Assembly (NCBI RefSeq): GCF_030410135.1
Contig: NZ_JAUGQQ010000006.1
Location: forward strand, 62,001 to 126,000
Length of the DNA stretch: 64,000 bases
Reading direction: 5' to 3'
Source of the DNA: Aequorivita aurantiaca
Lineage (GTDB): Bacteria; Bacteroidota; Bacteroidia; Flavobacteriales; Flavobacteriaceae
Below, one piece after another: positions 52,498-61,393 of the stretch. Made by a program: the position numbers and the translations under genes. Each line of letters begins with the position of its first letter. The stretch's first letter is position 1. The notes beneath the pieces are model-generated. The model had not been told where the DNA came from, made no database searches, and saw nothing but the letters and a program-made list of their open reading frames with translations.

Positions 52498-53652
52498 TTA
52501 TTCAGTGATAACCTCAATAGTTTTCTTAACTTCCTCGGCTATCTTTCGCGCTTTATCGAGATCTTTATTTACTATAGTTACATGACCCATTTTTCTAAAG
52601 GGGCGAGTTTCCTTTTTACCGTAGATGTGGGGCGTAACGCCTTCCATCGCCAATATTTTTTCGATGTTTTTATAAACTACTTGTCCGGTGTGACCTTGGG
52701 CACCTACCAAGTTTACCATAATTCCGCCCGCTTTGCTGTCCGTATTGCCCAACGGTAAATCTAAGATCGCACGGATTTGCTGTTCAAATTGGTTCGTATA
52801 ACTCGCCTCAATGCTGTAATGGCCACTGTTGTGCGGGCGGGGGGCTACTTCGTTTACCAATATTTCATCGTCATCGGTTTGGAACATTTCTACCGCCAAA
52901 AGGCCTACATGTTTAAAGGCTTCGGAAACTTTCGATGCAATTTCACGTGCTTTATGGGCTACATTTTCATCAATTCTCGCGGGACAGATAACATATTCCA
53001 CTTGATTGGCCTCGGGATGGAATTCCATTTCAACCACGGGATAAGTTTTCACTTCTCCCAAAGGATTGCGGGCTACAATCACCGCCAATTCGTTTTTAAA
53101 GGGAACCAAATCCTCTGCAATACACGCTCCATCCGCCAATGGAATTAAATCCTCAGCAGCACGAATTATGCTCACGCCCTTGCCGTCATACCCTCCGGTA
53201 CAACTTTTCCAAACGAAGGGAAAGCTTATTTCCTTTTGAAAAATGGCGTGGTTTAAACTATCCTTATTTTCAAAAACATTAAAAGCCGAAGTGGGGATTT
53301 GGTGTTTTTTATAAAACTGTTTCTGAATGCCCTTGTCTTGAATATTTCTTAGTGTAGCTGCGCTGGGATATACTTTTATGCCTTCTTCTTCCAGCTTTTC
53401 CAACGCCTCAATATTTACGCCTTCAATTTCAAAAGTAAGAATATCTACCTTTTTTCCGAAGCTATAAACAGTCTCAAAATCCATTAAATCCCCCTGCTCA
53501 AAATAGTCTGCGGCAATGCGGCAAGGCGCTTCAATGCTTGGGTCCAGAACGTGGGTTTTTATGTCCCATTTACGGGTTTCGTACAGCATCATTTTGCCCA
53601 ATTGCCCGCCGCCTAAAATTCCGAGGGTGAAGTTGGTGGAGAAGTAGTTCAT
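52498..53652 (-). CDS. purK: 5-(carboxyamino)imidazole ribonucleotide synthase
   Basis: 384 residues. ATP-grasp enzyme making N5-CAIR from AIR, bicarbonate and ATP. 'TLGILGGGQLGKMM' is the N-terminal nucleotide-type motif, 'VWKSCTGGYDGKGV' the ATP-binding loop, 'IAEDLVPFKNELAVIVARN', 'VNEVAPRPHNSGHYSIEAS' the metal and substrate block, 'MVNLVGAQG' and 'GHVTIV' the C-terminal part. Its start codon is directly abutted by a 7-bp repeat array, which would be the 5' leader of the purK-purE mRNA. Confidence 0.96.
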   Translation of the reverse strand: MNYFSTNFTLGILGGGQLGKMMLYETRKWDIKTHVLDPSIEAPCRIAADYFEQGDLMDFETVYSFGKKVDILTFEIEGVNIEALEKLEEEGIKVYPSAATLRNIQDKGIQKQFYKKHQIPTSAFNVFENKDSLNHAIFQKEISFPFVWKSCTGGYDGKGVSIIRAAEDLIPLADGACIAEDLVPFKNELAVIVARNPLGEVKTYPVVEMEFHPEANQVEYVICPARIDENVAHKAREIASKVSEAFKHVGLLAVEMFQTDDDEILVNEVAPRPHNSGHYSIEASYTNQFEQQIRAILDLPLGNTDSKAGGIMVNLVGAQGHTGQVVYKNIEKILAMEGVTPHIYGKKETRPFRKMGHVTIVNKDLDKARKIAEEVKKTIEVITE

Positions 53653-53653
53653 T

Positions 53654-53758
53654 TTTATCAGTTATGGGTTATCAGTTATCGGTTATCAGTTGTCGGTTAT
53701 CGGTTATCAGTTATCGGTTATCAGTTCTCTGTTATCAGTTGCTGGTTATCAGTTATTA
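53654..53758. repeat. Heptad array, about 15 units of GTTATCA type, 5' of purK
   Basis: Continuous 7-bp register for 105 bp. GTTATCA occurs six times and GTTATCG three times; others differ by one to three bases. It begins two bases from the purK ATG. The spacer from 53653 to 54168 (about 516 bp) holds this array, a second one at 53804, and otherwise only AT-rich sequence with one -7 box. Confidence 0.9.
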
Positions 53759-53803
53759 ATTCTCCGTTGTTTATTTTCTTTTCCGCTGTCGTACGTTAGC
53801 TCC

Positions 53804-53873
53804 CTAATCGCTTTTCGCTAATCCCTTTTCGCTCATCACTCATCACTCATCACTCATCACTCATAACTCATAA
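53804..53873. repeat. Second heptad array, ten units (CTTTTCG / CTCATCA type)
   Basis: First four units alternate CTAATCG/C and CTTTTCG; then CTCATCA four times and CTCATAA twice, in unbroken 7-bp register. Different sequence from the neighbouring GTTATCA array. Confidence 0.88.
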
Positions 53874-54137
53874 CTTCCTTCAACTGCAAATATAGTAAAA
53901 TGATGGTGGTTGAATTCGTGAATGGGGCTTAACGGGTTGAACATTTATGCGCAAAATTAACAATCCGATAATCAACTTGAAATAGAGCTGAAAAATCCAT
54001 TTGGGTATTTGATGGATGAAAAAAGTCGATGAACGATATTTGTAATAATATTCTTAGCGATTTCCAAATAAATCATAAAATTTTCGATGAAAGGCGATGA
54101 TTTTTCTGACTGGCGTCCATATTTTGAAAATAAATTT

Positions 54138-54145
54138 TAATTTTG
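54138..54145 (+). promoter_or_regulatory. Candidate -7 box for the gene at 54169
   Basis: TAATTTTG (TAnnTTTG), 23 bp before ATG 54169; supports that start over ATG 54097. Confidence 0.45.
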
Positions 54146-54168
54146 CCGTGAATTTTATTTCACCCCAA

Positions 54169-54903
54169 ATGAAAAAAATCACCTACTATCTGCCTGAAAA
54201 AGGCCTTGTTGGCCTATTTTTTATTTTGCTGTTTTTTCTATCGTCCGCAACGGCTCAGGTGGGAATTGGAACGACCAGTCCCGCTACCGGAAGCGCCTTG
54301 CAGATAGACAGCACCACGGGTGCTCTTGTTCCCCCACGAATGACGAATGCCCAAATGAACGCAATCCCGAATCCATTGGAGGGTTCTATAGTTTATAACA
54401 CGAATTTTTCTGCCTTATTTCTATATTCCTCCGGAACCTGGAATAACATTACGCGTCCCGATCTTCCTTCCATTGTTATGAGCAAGGATTGGGGCGAAAA
54501 TAATGACAATAATTTAGTCCAGACCCACACCAATATCTATTACAAATTTCCCCTTACCCAAGAGGAGGTTCGTTCCAATGAGCCTAATTTTTTTGAGGTT
54601 ATTGGCCCGGGCACCATTAAAATTAAAAGGAGTGGAAATTATATGATTACCGCTGGGTTCTCTGTAAATATGTTGCCAACTGGAGGCCACAAATATATTA
54701 TTGGGGTTTATAACGGAAGTTCGCTAATTGGTTATTTGGTACGCGGAAATGTAGTGATGCAAAATGATGATGAATTCGGAACCAGTGGCGTAATGATGCT
54801 ACCATTTGCGGCGAATCAGATTATTAGTCTGCAATACGTAATGAACAATGATGGTGTTCCATTGGATGCACGTTTCTTCAAGATTGGAATCGTTAAAATT
54901 TAG
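54169..54903 (+). CDS. Secreted protein, C1q-like jelly-roll C-terminus (paralogue 1)
   Basis: 244 residues from ATG 54169. Signal peptide ending 'SSATAQ'. Then 'VGIGTTSPATGSALQIDSTTGALVPPRMTNAQMNAI' and 'GSIVYNTNFSALFLYSSGTWNNI', an N-terminal block very common in flavobacterial surface proteins. The C-terminal 110 residues ('GNYMITAGFSVNM', 'KYIIGVYNGSSLIGYLVRGNV', 'FFKIGIVKI') look like a C1q/TNF-type beta jelly-roll. No sorting domain. Six bases separate it from a paralogue. Function unknown; adhesion or matrix roles would be guesses. Confidence 0.75.
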   Translation: MKKITYYLPEKGLVGLFFILLFFLSSATAQVGIGTTSPATGSALQIDSTTGALVPPRMTNAQMNAIPNPLEGSIVYNTNFSALFLYSSGTWNNITRPDLPSIVMSKDWGENNDNNLVQTHTNIYYKFPLTQEEVRSNEPNFFEVIGPGTIKIKRSGNYMITAGFSVNMLPTGGHKYIIGVYNGSSLIGYLVRGNVVMQNDDEFGTSGVMMLPFAANQIISLQYVMNNDGVPLDARFFKIGIVKI

Positions 54904-54909
54904 GTCGGT

Positions 54910-55623
54910 ATGTTTTCTTATTTAAAAATTATCTTAGCCTTTCTCCTCTTTATCACTGTTTTGCCGCTTATTGCCCAACAAGGGGTGGGAATAAACACCA
55001 CACAACTTGCTGAAGGCAGTGCACTACAAATTGATAGTGAAAGGGGGGCTTTAGTGATGCCGCGCGTAACCAGCGAACAAATGGAAGCTATTACAGATGT
55101 CTTGGACGGAGCAATTGTATATAATACTTCCAAAGAAAACTGGTATATACGCATTGATGGCGAATGGATGGCCTACACGTATAATGATACGCCATCCATA
55201 ATTTTAAATAAGGAAAACGGCACGCTTCAGCAAACATTCACGCCGCTGCACATTCCGCTCAACAATACCCATGTGCTTCAAAATTCTCCGGGCTATTTTG
55301 AAATGGTTGAGATTGGGCTAGGGGTTCAAAATGGCACTGTACGCATTTTGCGCGACGGACTCTATTTGGTTACAGCGGGAATGTCCACTACCAATTTGCC
55401 CGTCGGTGCTAAAAAATACAAAGTTCTGTTATATGTAAATGGAGCACTAGCGTCCTATCTTACCAGCGGAAACGTAAATCTCAGTGTCAGCGATTGGTGG
55501 GGAACCAGCGGCAACTCTCCTGTTTTGCTCGAGGCAAATGATATTGTGGAAATAAAATACATTCTTGACGGCACGGGAACCATAAATGGTAAATTTTTCA
55601 ATATCGGTATTTCGAAATTATAA
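54910..55623 (+). CDS. Secreted protein, C1q-like jelly-roll C-terminus (paralogue 2)
   Basis: 237 residues, signal peptide 'LAFLLFITVLPLIAQ'. Same architecture as the preceding gene: 'VGINTTQLAEGSALQIDSERGALVMPRVTSEQMEAI', 'GAIVYNTSKENWYIRIDGEW', then 'GLYLVTAGMSTTNLPVGAKKYKVLLYVNGALASYL', 'GTSGNSPVLLEANDIVEIKYI' and the end 'FFNIGISKL'. The pair arose by tandem duplication and is probably co-transcribed (gap 6 bp). Function unknown. Confidence 0.75.
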   Translation: MFSYLKIILAFLLFITVLPLIAQQGVGINTTQLAEGSALQIDSERGALVMPRVTSEQMEAITDVLDGAIVYNTSKENWYIRIDGEWMAYTYNDTPSIILNKENGTLQQTFTPLHIPLNNTHVLQNSPGYFEMVEIGLGVQNGTVRILRDGLYLVTAGMSTTNLPVGAKKYKVLLYVNGALASYLTSGNVNLSVSDWWGTSGNSPVLLEANDIVEIKYILDGTGTINGKFFNIGISKL

Positions 55624-55680
55624 TTGGACGGGTTTTCCTTCCTTATTTTTCTTTCCTTTTTAGCGGCATTTTTTGCCATT

Positions 55681-55780
55681 TTGTTCGAGTGTTGTTCGAA
55701 GGTTGTTCGAACATTGTTCGAAGAATGGGGCGTTTATTCGAACAACCTTCGAACAAAGTACGAATTTGGTTCGAACAAAG
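55681..55780. repeat. Two inverted arrays of 11-bp units (TTGTTCGAAnn and its inverse)
   Basis: Left: four 11-bp units from 55681 to 55724, each beginning TTGTTCGA. Right: four 11-bp units from 55737 to 55780, three beginning TTCGAACAA. They face each other across 12 bp and could form a cruciform. The rest of the 55624-55960 gap is AT-rich with no gene seen. Confidence 0.85.
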
Positions 55781-55960
55781 CTTTCAGAAACTAACTCTCA
55801 TTCCATATTGATATAATGGTGAATTTGTATCATTAAATTTTCTAATATATCTGAAATTGCTATAAGATGTTGTAAACCAAAACCGCTGGTTTATTTCTAC
55901 ATTTGGGAAATTGGAATGACTTTCATCTAAAATTCCCATTTCAATTATCCTTTTGGCGAA

Positions 55961-57484
55961 ATGACAAAAAAGACACTCATTCTATTAGGGTTCATTGCCT
56001 TAAAATTCTTTTTGCAATTTTGGTTGTTGGGTGCCGAATATGAATTGCAACGCGATGAATATTTGCACCTCGAGCTGGACGATCATCTGGCGTGGGGCTA
56101 TCTTTCCGTTCCGCCTTTTACTGCGTGGACTTCTTATTTAATCCAACTTCTGGGCAATTCGATTTTTTGGATTAAGTTTTTTCCCGCCCTATACGGCGCC
56201 CTTACAATTTTTGTGGTTTGGAAAGCGATAGCGGAGCTAAAGGGAAATCTCTTCGCCCTAATTTTAGGGGCATCTTGCGTTTTGTTTTCTGCGCTTTTGC
56301 GACTCAATATGCTGTATCAGCCCAATTCGTTTGATGTGCTTTGCTGGACAACCCTATATTTTGTTTTGATAAAATATATCAATTCGGAAAATTCAAAATG
56401 GCTGTTCATTGGCGCGGTGGTTTTCGCCTTGGGCTTTTTGAACAAATACAACATCGCTTTTCTTTTGATGGGATTGGTGCCCGCATTATTGCTTTCAAAG
56501 CATCGGAATCTTTTTCTAAAACCTCATTTGTATTGGGCCATAATACTAGGTTTTGTTCTTATCGCACCCAATATATTGTGGCAATACCAAAACAACTTTC
56601 CCGTAATCCATCATATGGAGGAATTGGCACAAACCCAATTGGTAAACGTAAACAGAGGGGATTTTCTGAAGGCACAATTGCTCTTTTTTCTGGGGGGCTT
56701 TTTTGTAATCTTCGCGGGATTATACGCCTTGCTTTTTTATAAACCATATAGGTCATATCGGTTTTTCTTTTATGCCCTCGGTTTTACAATAATCACCTTT
56801 CTCTATTTTCGGGCAAAGGATTATTATGCCATTGGGCTATACCCCATTTACATCGCCTTTGGTGCCGTATTTCTGGAAAATATTTTAGCCGAGGGTTGGA
56901 AAAAATATTTGCGGCCCGTGGCAATTGCCATTCCAATCCTGCTTTTTATTCCTATTTATAATGTTGCCTTTCCCAATAAAAGTCCGGAATATATAGTGCA
57001 GCATCCTGAAAAATATAGAAAACTGGGAATGCTGCGTTGGGAAGATGGGAAGGAACATTTGCTGCCCCAGGATTTTGCCGATATGTTGGGGTGGAAGGAA
57101 TTGGCGCAGAAAGTGGACAGCGTTTATGCAAGCCTGCCGAACAAGACCCAAACCATTATAATATGTGATAATTATGGGCAGGCAGGAGCCATAAATTTCT
57201 ACACCACCCAAAATACAAAGGCCGTTTCCTTTAATGCCGATTATGTCAATTGGATTGATTTGTCGAAAAAATATGAAAATCTAATCCGTGTAAAGGAAAA
57301 GGATGAAGACGATTCCGAACTTGAAAAAACGGCTCCCTATTTCCAAAAAGCAATGCGTGCGGCATCGGTCACGAATGAGTATGCCCGTGAATTTGGAACA
57401 TCCATCGATGTTTTTATTGATGCGAAATTTGACATACGGGAACGTATTCAGAAGGAAATTGCCGCCGCCAAGAATTACAGGTGA
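55961..57484 (+). CDS. Glycosyltransferase family 39 (PMT/ArnT-like) membrane protein
   Basis: 507 residues, about 10-11 membrane helices in the first 350 and a periplasmic C-terminal domain. 'YELQRDEYLHLELDDHLAWGYLSVPPFTAW' near residue 28 carries the acidic catalytic motif of the first periplasmic loop of GT-C enzymes; 'FNVLCWT'-like block ('NSFDVLCWTTLYF') and 'LFIGAVVFALGFLNKYNIAFLLMGLVPALLL' follow. Transfers a sugar from a polyprenyl-phosphate donor to a lipid or protein outside the inner membrane. Monocistronic by position. Confidence 0.88.
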   Translation: MTKKTLILLGFIALKFFLQFWLLGAEYELQRDEYLHLELDDHLAWGYLSVPPFTAWTSYLIQLLGNSIFWIKFFPALYGALTIFVVWKAIAELKGNLFALILGASCVLFSALLRLNMLYQPNSFDVLCWTTLYFVLIKYINSENSKWLFIGAVVFALGFLNKYNIAFLLMGLVPALLLSKHRNLFLKPHLYWAIILGFVLIAPNILWQYQNNFPVIHHMEELAQTQLVNVNRGDFLKAQLLFFLGGFFVIFAGLYALLFYKPYRSYRFFFYALGFTIITFLYFRAKDYYAIGLYPIYIAFGAVFLENILAEGWKKYLRPVAIAIPILLFIPIYNVAFPNKSPEYIVQHPEKYRKLGMLRWEDGKEHLLPQDFADMLGWKELAQKVDSVYASLPNKTQTIIICDNYGQAGAINFYTTQNTKAVSFNADYVNWIDLSKKYENLIRVKEKDEDDSELEKTAPYFQKAMRAASVTNEYAREFGTSIDVFIDAKFDIRERIQKEIAAAKNYR

Positions 57485-57492
57485 GTTATAAT

Positions 57493-57506
57493 TTTTTAGT
57501 TTTTAG
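57493..57506. repeat. Two heptads TTTTTAG after the GT39 gene
   Basis: Two exact TTTTTAG units start nine bases after the stop. The same unit, on the coding strand, follows the glycosyltransferase gene ending at 39940. Confidence 0.5.
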
Positions 57507-57597
57507 TTGAGGTATGTTTAAGTCTATATTTTTCATATTGAAAAATATGATTATTAGTATTTAATATCCAATCAGCCTAAGATTGAAACCGTTAACT

Positions 57598-57628
57598 TTT
57601 GAATTTTTTATTTGTTTTAATATTTTTA
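57598..57628 (+). promoter_or_regulatory. Promoter of the DUF4256 gene
   Basis: TTTG at 57598-57601, 19-bp spacer, TATTTTTA at 57621-57628 (one base off consensus), 22 bp before the ATG. Confidence 0.5.
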
Positions 57629-57650
57629 CGGTCCCGCAAATAAAAATATA

Positions 57651-58220
57651 ATGGCAAAAACAGCAAACAAGACTTTATCTTCCGAACAGCGTGATTCGCT
57701 GTTGCAAGTATTACAAACCCGTTTTGAAAAAAACACTTCCCGCCACAAGGGCATTAAATGGGAAGATGTGGAAACAAAATTGAAAGCCAATCCCGATAAG
57801 CTTATATCGTTGGATGCCATGGAAGAAACCGGCGGCGAGCCTGATGTGGTTGGGCAGGACAAAAAAACGGGGGAATATCTTTTTTACGACTGCGCCGAAG
57901 AAAGTCCGAAAGGCAGAAGAAGCATTTGCTACGACCGCGCAGGTTGGGAATCCAGAAAGGAACACCGCCCTGACAATACCGCAATTGATATGGCGGAAGA
58001 AATGGGCATCGACCTTTTAACCGAAGAGGAATACCGAGAACTTCAAACACTCGGAAACTTCGACTCCAAAACCTCCAGCTGGCTAAAAACACCCGAGAGC
58101 ATTCGCAAACTGGGCGGCGCTATTTTTGGAGACTACCGCTTCGGAAATGTTTTTGTGTATCACAACGGAGCGCAATCATATTACGCGGCAAGGGGGTTTC
58201 GGGGGGGTTTGAAAGTTTAA
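57651..58220 (+). CDS. DUF4256 domain-containing protein
   Basis: 189 residues. Matches the DUF4256 family over its whole length: 'LLQVLQTRFEKNTSRHKGIKWEDV', 'LISLDAMEETGGEPDVVG', 'YLFYDCAEESPKGRRSICYDRAGWESRKEH', 'MAEEMGIDLLTEEEYRELQTLG', 'KTSSWLKTPESIRKLGGAIFGDYRFGNVFVYHNGAQSYYAARGFRG'. Cytoplasmic, no signal. Biochemical function of the family is unknown. The TAA stop lies inside the first unit of an 8-bp repeat array. Confidence 0.93.
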   Translation: MAKTANKTLSSEQRDSLLQVLQTRFEKNTSRHKGIKWEDVETKLKANPDKLISLDAMEETGGEPDVVGQDKKTGEYLFYDCAEESPKGRRSICYDRAGWESRKEHRPDNTAIDMAEEMGIDLLTEEEYRELQTLGNFDSKTSSWLKTPESIRKLGGAIFGDYRFGNVFVYHNGAQSYYAARGFRGGLKV

Positions 58221-58247
58221 TTGTTTAATTGTTGAACTGTTTAATTG
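58216..58247. repeat. Octad array TTTAATTG overlapping the DUF4256 stop
   Basis: Four 8-bp units, three identical (TTTAATTG) and one TTGAACTG. The stop codon TAA is bases 3-5 of the first unit. Confidence 0.75.
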
Positions 58248-58264
58248 TTGGAGTTTTGCTAATT

Positions 58265-58285
58265 GCCTACGGCCTACAGCCTACA
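58265..58285. repeat. Heptad array GCCTACA
   Basis: GCCTACG followed by GCCTACA twice. The same heptad family recurs at 63324-63372 and, as GCTTACA, at 61394-61484. Confidence 0.65.
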
Positions 58286-58311
58286 GCCCAACCAATTCTC
58301 TTCCACTTATT

Positions 58312-59481
58312 TCAAGAACAATACATCTGCCTATATTGCGATGGAGACATTCCGGTTTTGTTCTTAAAAATTCGGTTAAAACTGGCCTTCGACTGAAATC
58401 CCGAATCCTGCGCTAAACCTAGCAACGAGTATTTTTTACTCTCATCCTCTTTTAATTTTTGCTGAACCTCATTCACCCGGTAATCATTTATGAGATTGTA
58501 AAAATTAATATGGAGGCTCTTGTTTAAAAACTCGGAGAGTTTTCTACTGCTAATGTCCATGGCTTCGGCTAAATCTGTCAGACTAAGATTTTCGTTCAAA
58601 TATAGTTTTTCAACCTCCAACAATTCATTTAGCCGCATTTTTAATTCTGCCGATTCGGTTTCCGTAATTCCTGAAGGATTGAGTTTGGTAACAACATTTT
58701 TATCATCGGTAATTTTTTGAAGTGGTTCGTGAACAACAAAACCAGGCAGCATTAAATTTGTTTGAAATATTCCCTTATAACCCAAATAACAATAAAGCAC
58801 TATAAATAAAAAGGCGATTATGGTACCAATATTCCACGGAATCATTGCGTAGTTAAGTTCATAAACGGAAAAAAGACTGTCCAATACTACAATAATAAAT
58901 AAACCTACCAGTAAATTATGAAACCACGACAATCCGGTACGGCTTAAGGAGGAATAATTATCGAGTGAAGCGATACGGATGCGCTGTGTAAGTTTATAGG
59001 TAATAATAATATAAACTAGGAAATAAATGTTTTCCACCAAGTTGAGATAGTCTGCAATGGCTGCATAATTTTTCCCATAATCTGTTAGGGCAGGAGTGGC
59101 AATACTTATGGCAATCGGTAGGGATACGAAAAGCCAATTACAGAAAAATGGAATTAAGTGAAGCCATAATGCAGGTAGAATTTTACTTTTTGGAAGTATT
59201 AAAGCTTTCAAATAAAAATAAGTTACTGGGCCCAATAAATAGCCAGTACCATTTCCGAAGAAAAATGCCAATGCCCCCAAGTCGCCCAATCGATGGAGAA
59301 AAGCGTAATAATATAAAAGGAAGAAAAAGCTATTCGCAAAAAAAACAAAGAGAAGATTCTTTGAAAAATGGGTTCGTGCCTTAAACAAAAAAACCATTAA
59401 CAGAAATAACAATGCCATTCCCGCAATTAAAATAAAATCTACGAACATTGCCCATTTTTCCACGGATGAAAAATAAGACAA
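58312..59481 (-). CDS. Membrane-anchored AraC-family transcriptional regulator
   Basis: 389 residues from TTG 59481; ATG 59448 is an equally good start. Six or seven hydrophobic helices in the first 240 residues ('FVDFILIAGMALLFLLMVFLF', 'FFGNGTGYLLGPVTYFYLKAL', 'NIGTIIAFLFIVLYCYLGYKGIF'). The C-terminal 110 residues form the AraC DNA-binding domain with two helix-turn-helix motifs: 'NLSLTDLAEAMDISSRKLSEFLNKSL' and 'KYSLLGLAQDSGFQSKASFNRIFKNKTGMSPSQYRQ'. A membrane sensor joined to a DNA-binding domain, common in Bacteroidota. Ligand and targets unknown; the T9SS propeller gene lies upstream on the same strand. Confidence 0.9.
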   Translation of the reverse strand: MSYFSSVEKWAMFVDFILIAGMALLFLLMVFLFKARTHFSKNLLFVFFANSFFFLLYYYAFLHRLGDLGALAFFFGNGTGYLLGPVTYFYLKALILPKSKILPALWLHLIPFFCNWLFVSLPIAISIATPALTDYGKNYAAIADYLNLVENIYFLVYIIITYKLTQRIRIASLDNYSSLSRTGLSWFHNLLVGLFIIVVLDSLFSVYELNYAMIPWNIGTIIAFLFIVLYCYLGYKGIFQTNLMLPGFVVHEPLQKITDDKNVVTKLNPSGITETESAELKMRLNELLEVEKLYLNENLSLTDLAEAMDISSRKLSEFLNKSLHINFYNLINDYRVNEVQQKLKEDESKKYSLLGLAQDSGFQSKASFNRIFKNKTGMSPSQYRQMYCS

Positions 59482-59518
59482 TGTTTGTAGATTTCCAATA
59501 GAATCGGGAGACGAGGAA

Positions 59519-61216
59519 TTAATTTTTGATCAATTTTATTGTTTGGTGTCCAGCGATGTTCAAATAGTAAATTCCGGAACTAAGCGTTTCCATATTGACT
59601 TGCGCGGCATTGTCAAAAGATCCGGAAAGCACGATTCTTCCAAGTGCATCATAAACTAAATATGATTTTCCCAACATATTTTGAGTATTCCCAACATATA
59701 CCACAGATCCAACGGGATTGGGAAAGACAGTAATTTTTTCATAATCGTTTGACGGCACTCCCAGCGTAGTGGCGGCCATTTTAATGATGTAGTTGTCCCT
59801 AAAATCAAGGGCGGTTGCTTCCAAAGTCTCACCTTCCAATGGATTAATATCAACGGTGGTTTCAAAATGTCCTGAAAGATAAACAAAGCCCTGCCCATCA
59901 ATGCCTATTGTGTGGGCATCCAAGAAGTTGGCGCCTCCAAAGGTGAAAGCATTAATGAAATTTCCATCCGTATCCAAGGCCCATATATAGGCGTCAGTGG
60001 CATTAGCCGTTTGTTTGTTTAAATTGAAGGTAGCACTTGAATCTGGGTCGAAATCGGCGGTAGCGGCAAAGTACCCGGTGGTAAATACGTGTCCCGCTGC
60101 ATCAACGGTCACGTCATATCCAAAAACCGCCTCATTACTTTCAATGGATTTCGCCCATTCCAGTATTCCCATAGGGTTTATTTTCATTGCAAACGCATTG
60201 TAGGCAAGCTCCGAGGTTAATATGTAATCTGTATTGGCCGCATCAAAGCTAAAATTTACGGTCCCTCCAAAATGCCCGGTTAAATAAATATTATCATTTG
60301 CGTCCACGGCGATTGCTCTTACTTCAGCAAGTCCATCGTGGGTGGCGCCCGCAGATACAAGTTCCCCAGTATTGTTTATGTGTAATAAATAGCTTGAAAA
60401 ACCTTCCGTGCTGCTCGTTAAATTAAATTCCTCGGAATTTCGAGGGTCAAAATCGGAAGTTCCTTCAAAATAGCCTGTTATGTAAAGATGGCCTGCACTG
60501 TTTACTTTCATATCCAAGGCCAAATCCAAATCGGGTCCGCCATAACGTTGCGCCGAGATAAACGTACCATCTTGGTCCAGATTCAACAAAAAAGTATCGC
60601 TTGCACCTTCGCTTGTTAAAATAAATTCATCCGGTCCAGGATTGAAATCGGCCGGTTCATAGAAATATCCAATTACTGTTACAATGCCTGTTGGGCTCAC
60701 TGCAATTGCGGTTGACTCTTCATAATCCGTTCCGCCCACACTTTTTGCCCATAAAAATTCGCCATCGGCATTGAGCTTCAAGATAAAGATATCACCGCCG
60801 CCAAGACTTGTGAGTATTGTTTCCCCAACACCTGGGTCAAAATCCGCGGTGCCATCATAATAACCAGTAACGTAAACATTTCCATCAGCATCTGTAGTGA
60901 TTCCCACGCCATATTCAAAGGATTCGCTGCCAATGTTGATTGCCCATTCATAATTGCCAGCGCTGTTGGTTTTTAAAACAAATAGATCATAAAGGCCATT
61001 GGAGATAAGATTGGCTTCCGCAGCGGAAATATCAAAATCGGCAACATCGGTAAAGTAACCGGTGGTATATGTATTTCCGGAGGCATCGGTATGCATATCG
61101 CGCACTACATCTTCCCCAAACCCGCCAAAAGTGCCACCCCATTGAAAGGATTGCGCTGTAAGACAAAAGGAAAATAGAAATAGAAATAAGGAAAAGTAAC
61201 TAGTAAAATTTTTCAT
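59519..61216 (-). CDS. SBBP-repeat beta-propeller protein with T9SS sorting domain
   Basis: 565 residues. Signal peptide ending 'CLTAQ'. The body (about 25-470) has eight or so repeats of the SBBP type, each with 'D-x-x-G-N-x-Y-x-T-G-Y-F-x-G-T-A-D-F-D' ('DASGNTYTTGYFTDVADFD', 'DADGNVYVTGYYDGTADFD', 'NSAGHLYITGYFEGTSDFD', 'DANDNIYLTGHFGGTVNF', 'DAAGHVFTTGYFAATADFD', 'DGQGFVYLSGHFETTVDI'), forming a propeller. Residues about 495-565 are a type A sorting domain ('ITVFPNPVGSVVYV', 'LSSGIYYLNIAGHQTIKLIKN'). Exported and surface-attached through PorU/PorV. Role unknown. Confidence 0.9.
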   Translation of the reverse strand: MKNFTSYFSLFLFLFSFCLTAQSFQWGGTFGGFGEDVVRDMHTDASGNTYTTGYFTDVADFDISAAEANLISNGLYDLFVLKTNSAGNYEWAINIGSESFEYGVGITTDADGNVYVTGYYDGTADFDPGVGETILTSLGGGDIFILKLNADGEFLWAKSVGGTDYEESTAIAVSPTGIVTVIGYFYEPADFNPGPDEFILTSEGASDTFLLNLDQDGTFISAQRYGGPDLDLALDMKVNSAGHLYITGYFEGTSDFDPRNSEEFNLTSSTEGFSSYLLHINNTGELVSAGATHDGLAEVRAIAVDANDNIYLTGHFGGTVNFSFDAANTDYILTSELAYNAFAMKINPMGILEWAKSIESNEAVFGYDVTVDAAGHVFTTGYFAATADFDPDSSATFNLNKQTANATDAYIWALDTDGNFINAFTFGGANFLDAHTIGIDGQGFVYLSGHFETTVDINPLEGETLEATALDFRDNYIIKMAATTLGVPSNDYEKITVFPNPVGSVVYVGNTQNMLGKSYLVYDALGRIVLSGSFDNAAQVNMETLSSGIYYLNIAGHQTIKLIKN

Positions 61217-61393
61217 TGGTATTTATTTTTAGAATTTAGAAAGGATTTAAGTCAAAACAAAGCTGTCTCAGTCGCAAAAATAAGTAGTAAATAAGATAAA
61301 AAAGACTTACTGGAAGCAGTAAGACCTATGAAAACTGAAAAGTTTTAGCTTGAAATTTAAAGGTTTAGGGGCTTATAAGATTAGAAATATATA

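Noticed and set aside
53654-53873. CRISPR array
   Set aside because: The units are 7 bp and contiguous, with no 20-40 bp repeats or spacers and no cas gene nearby.
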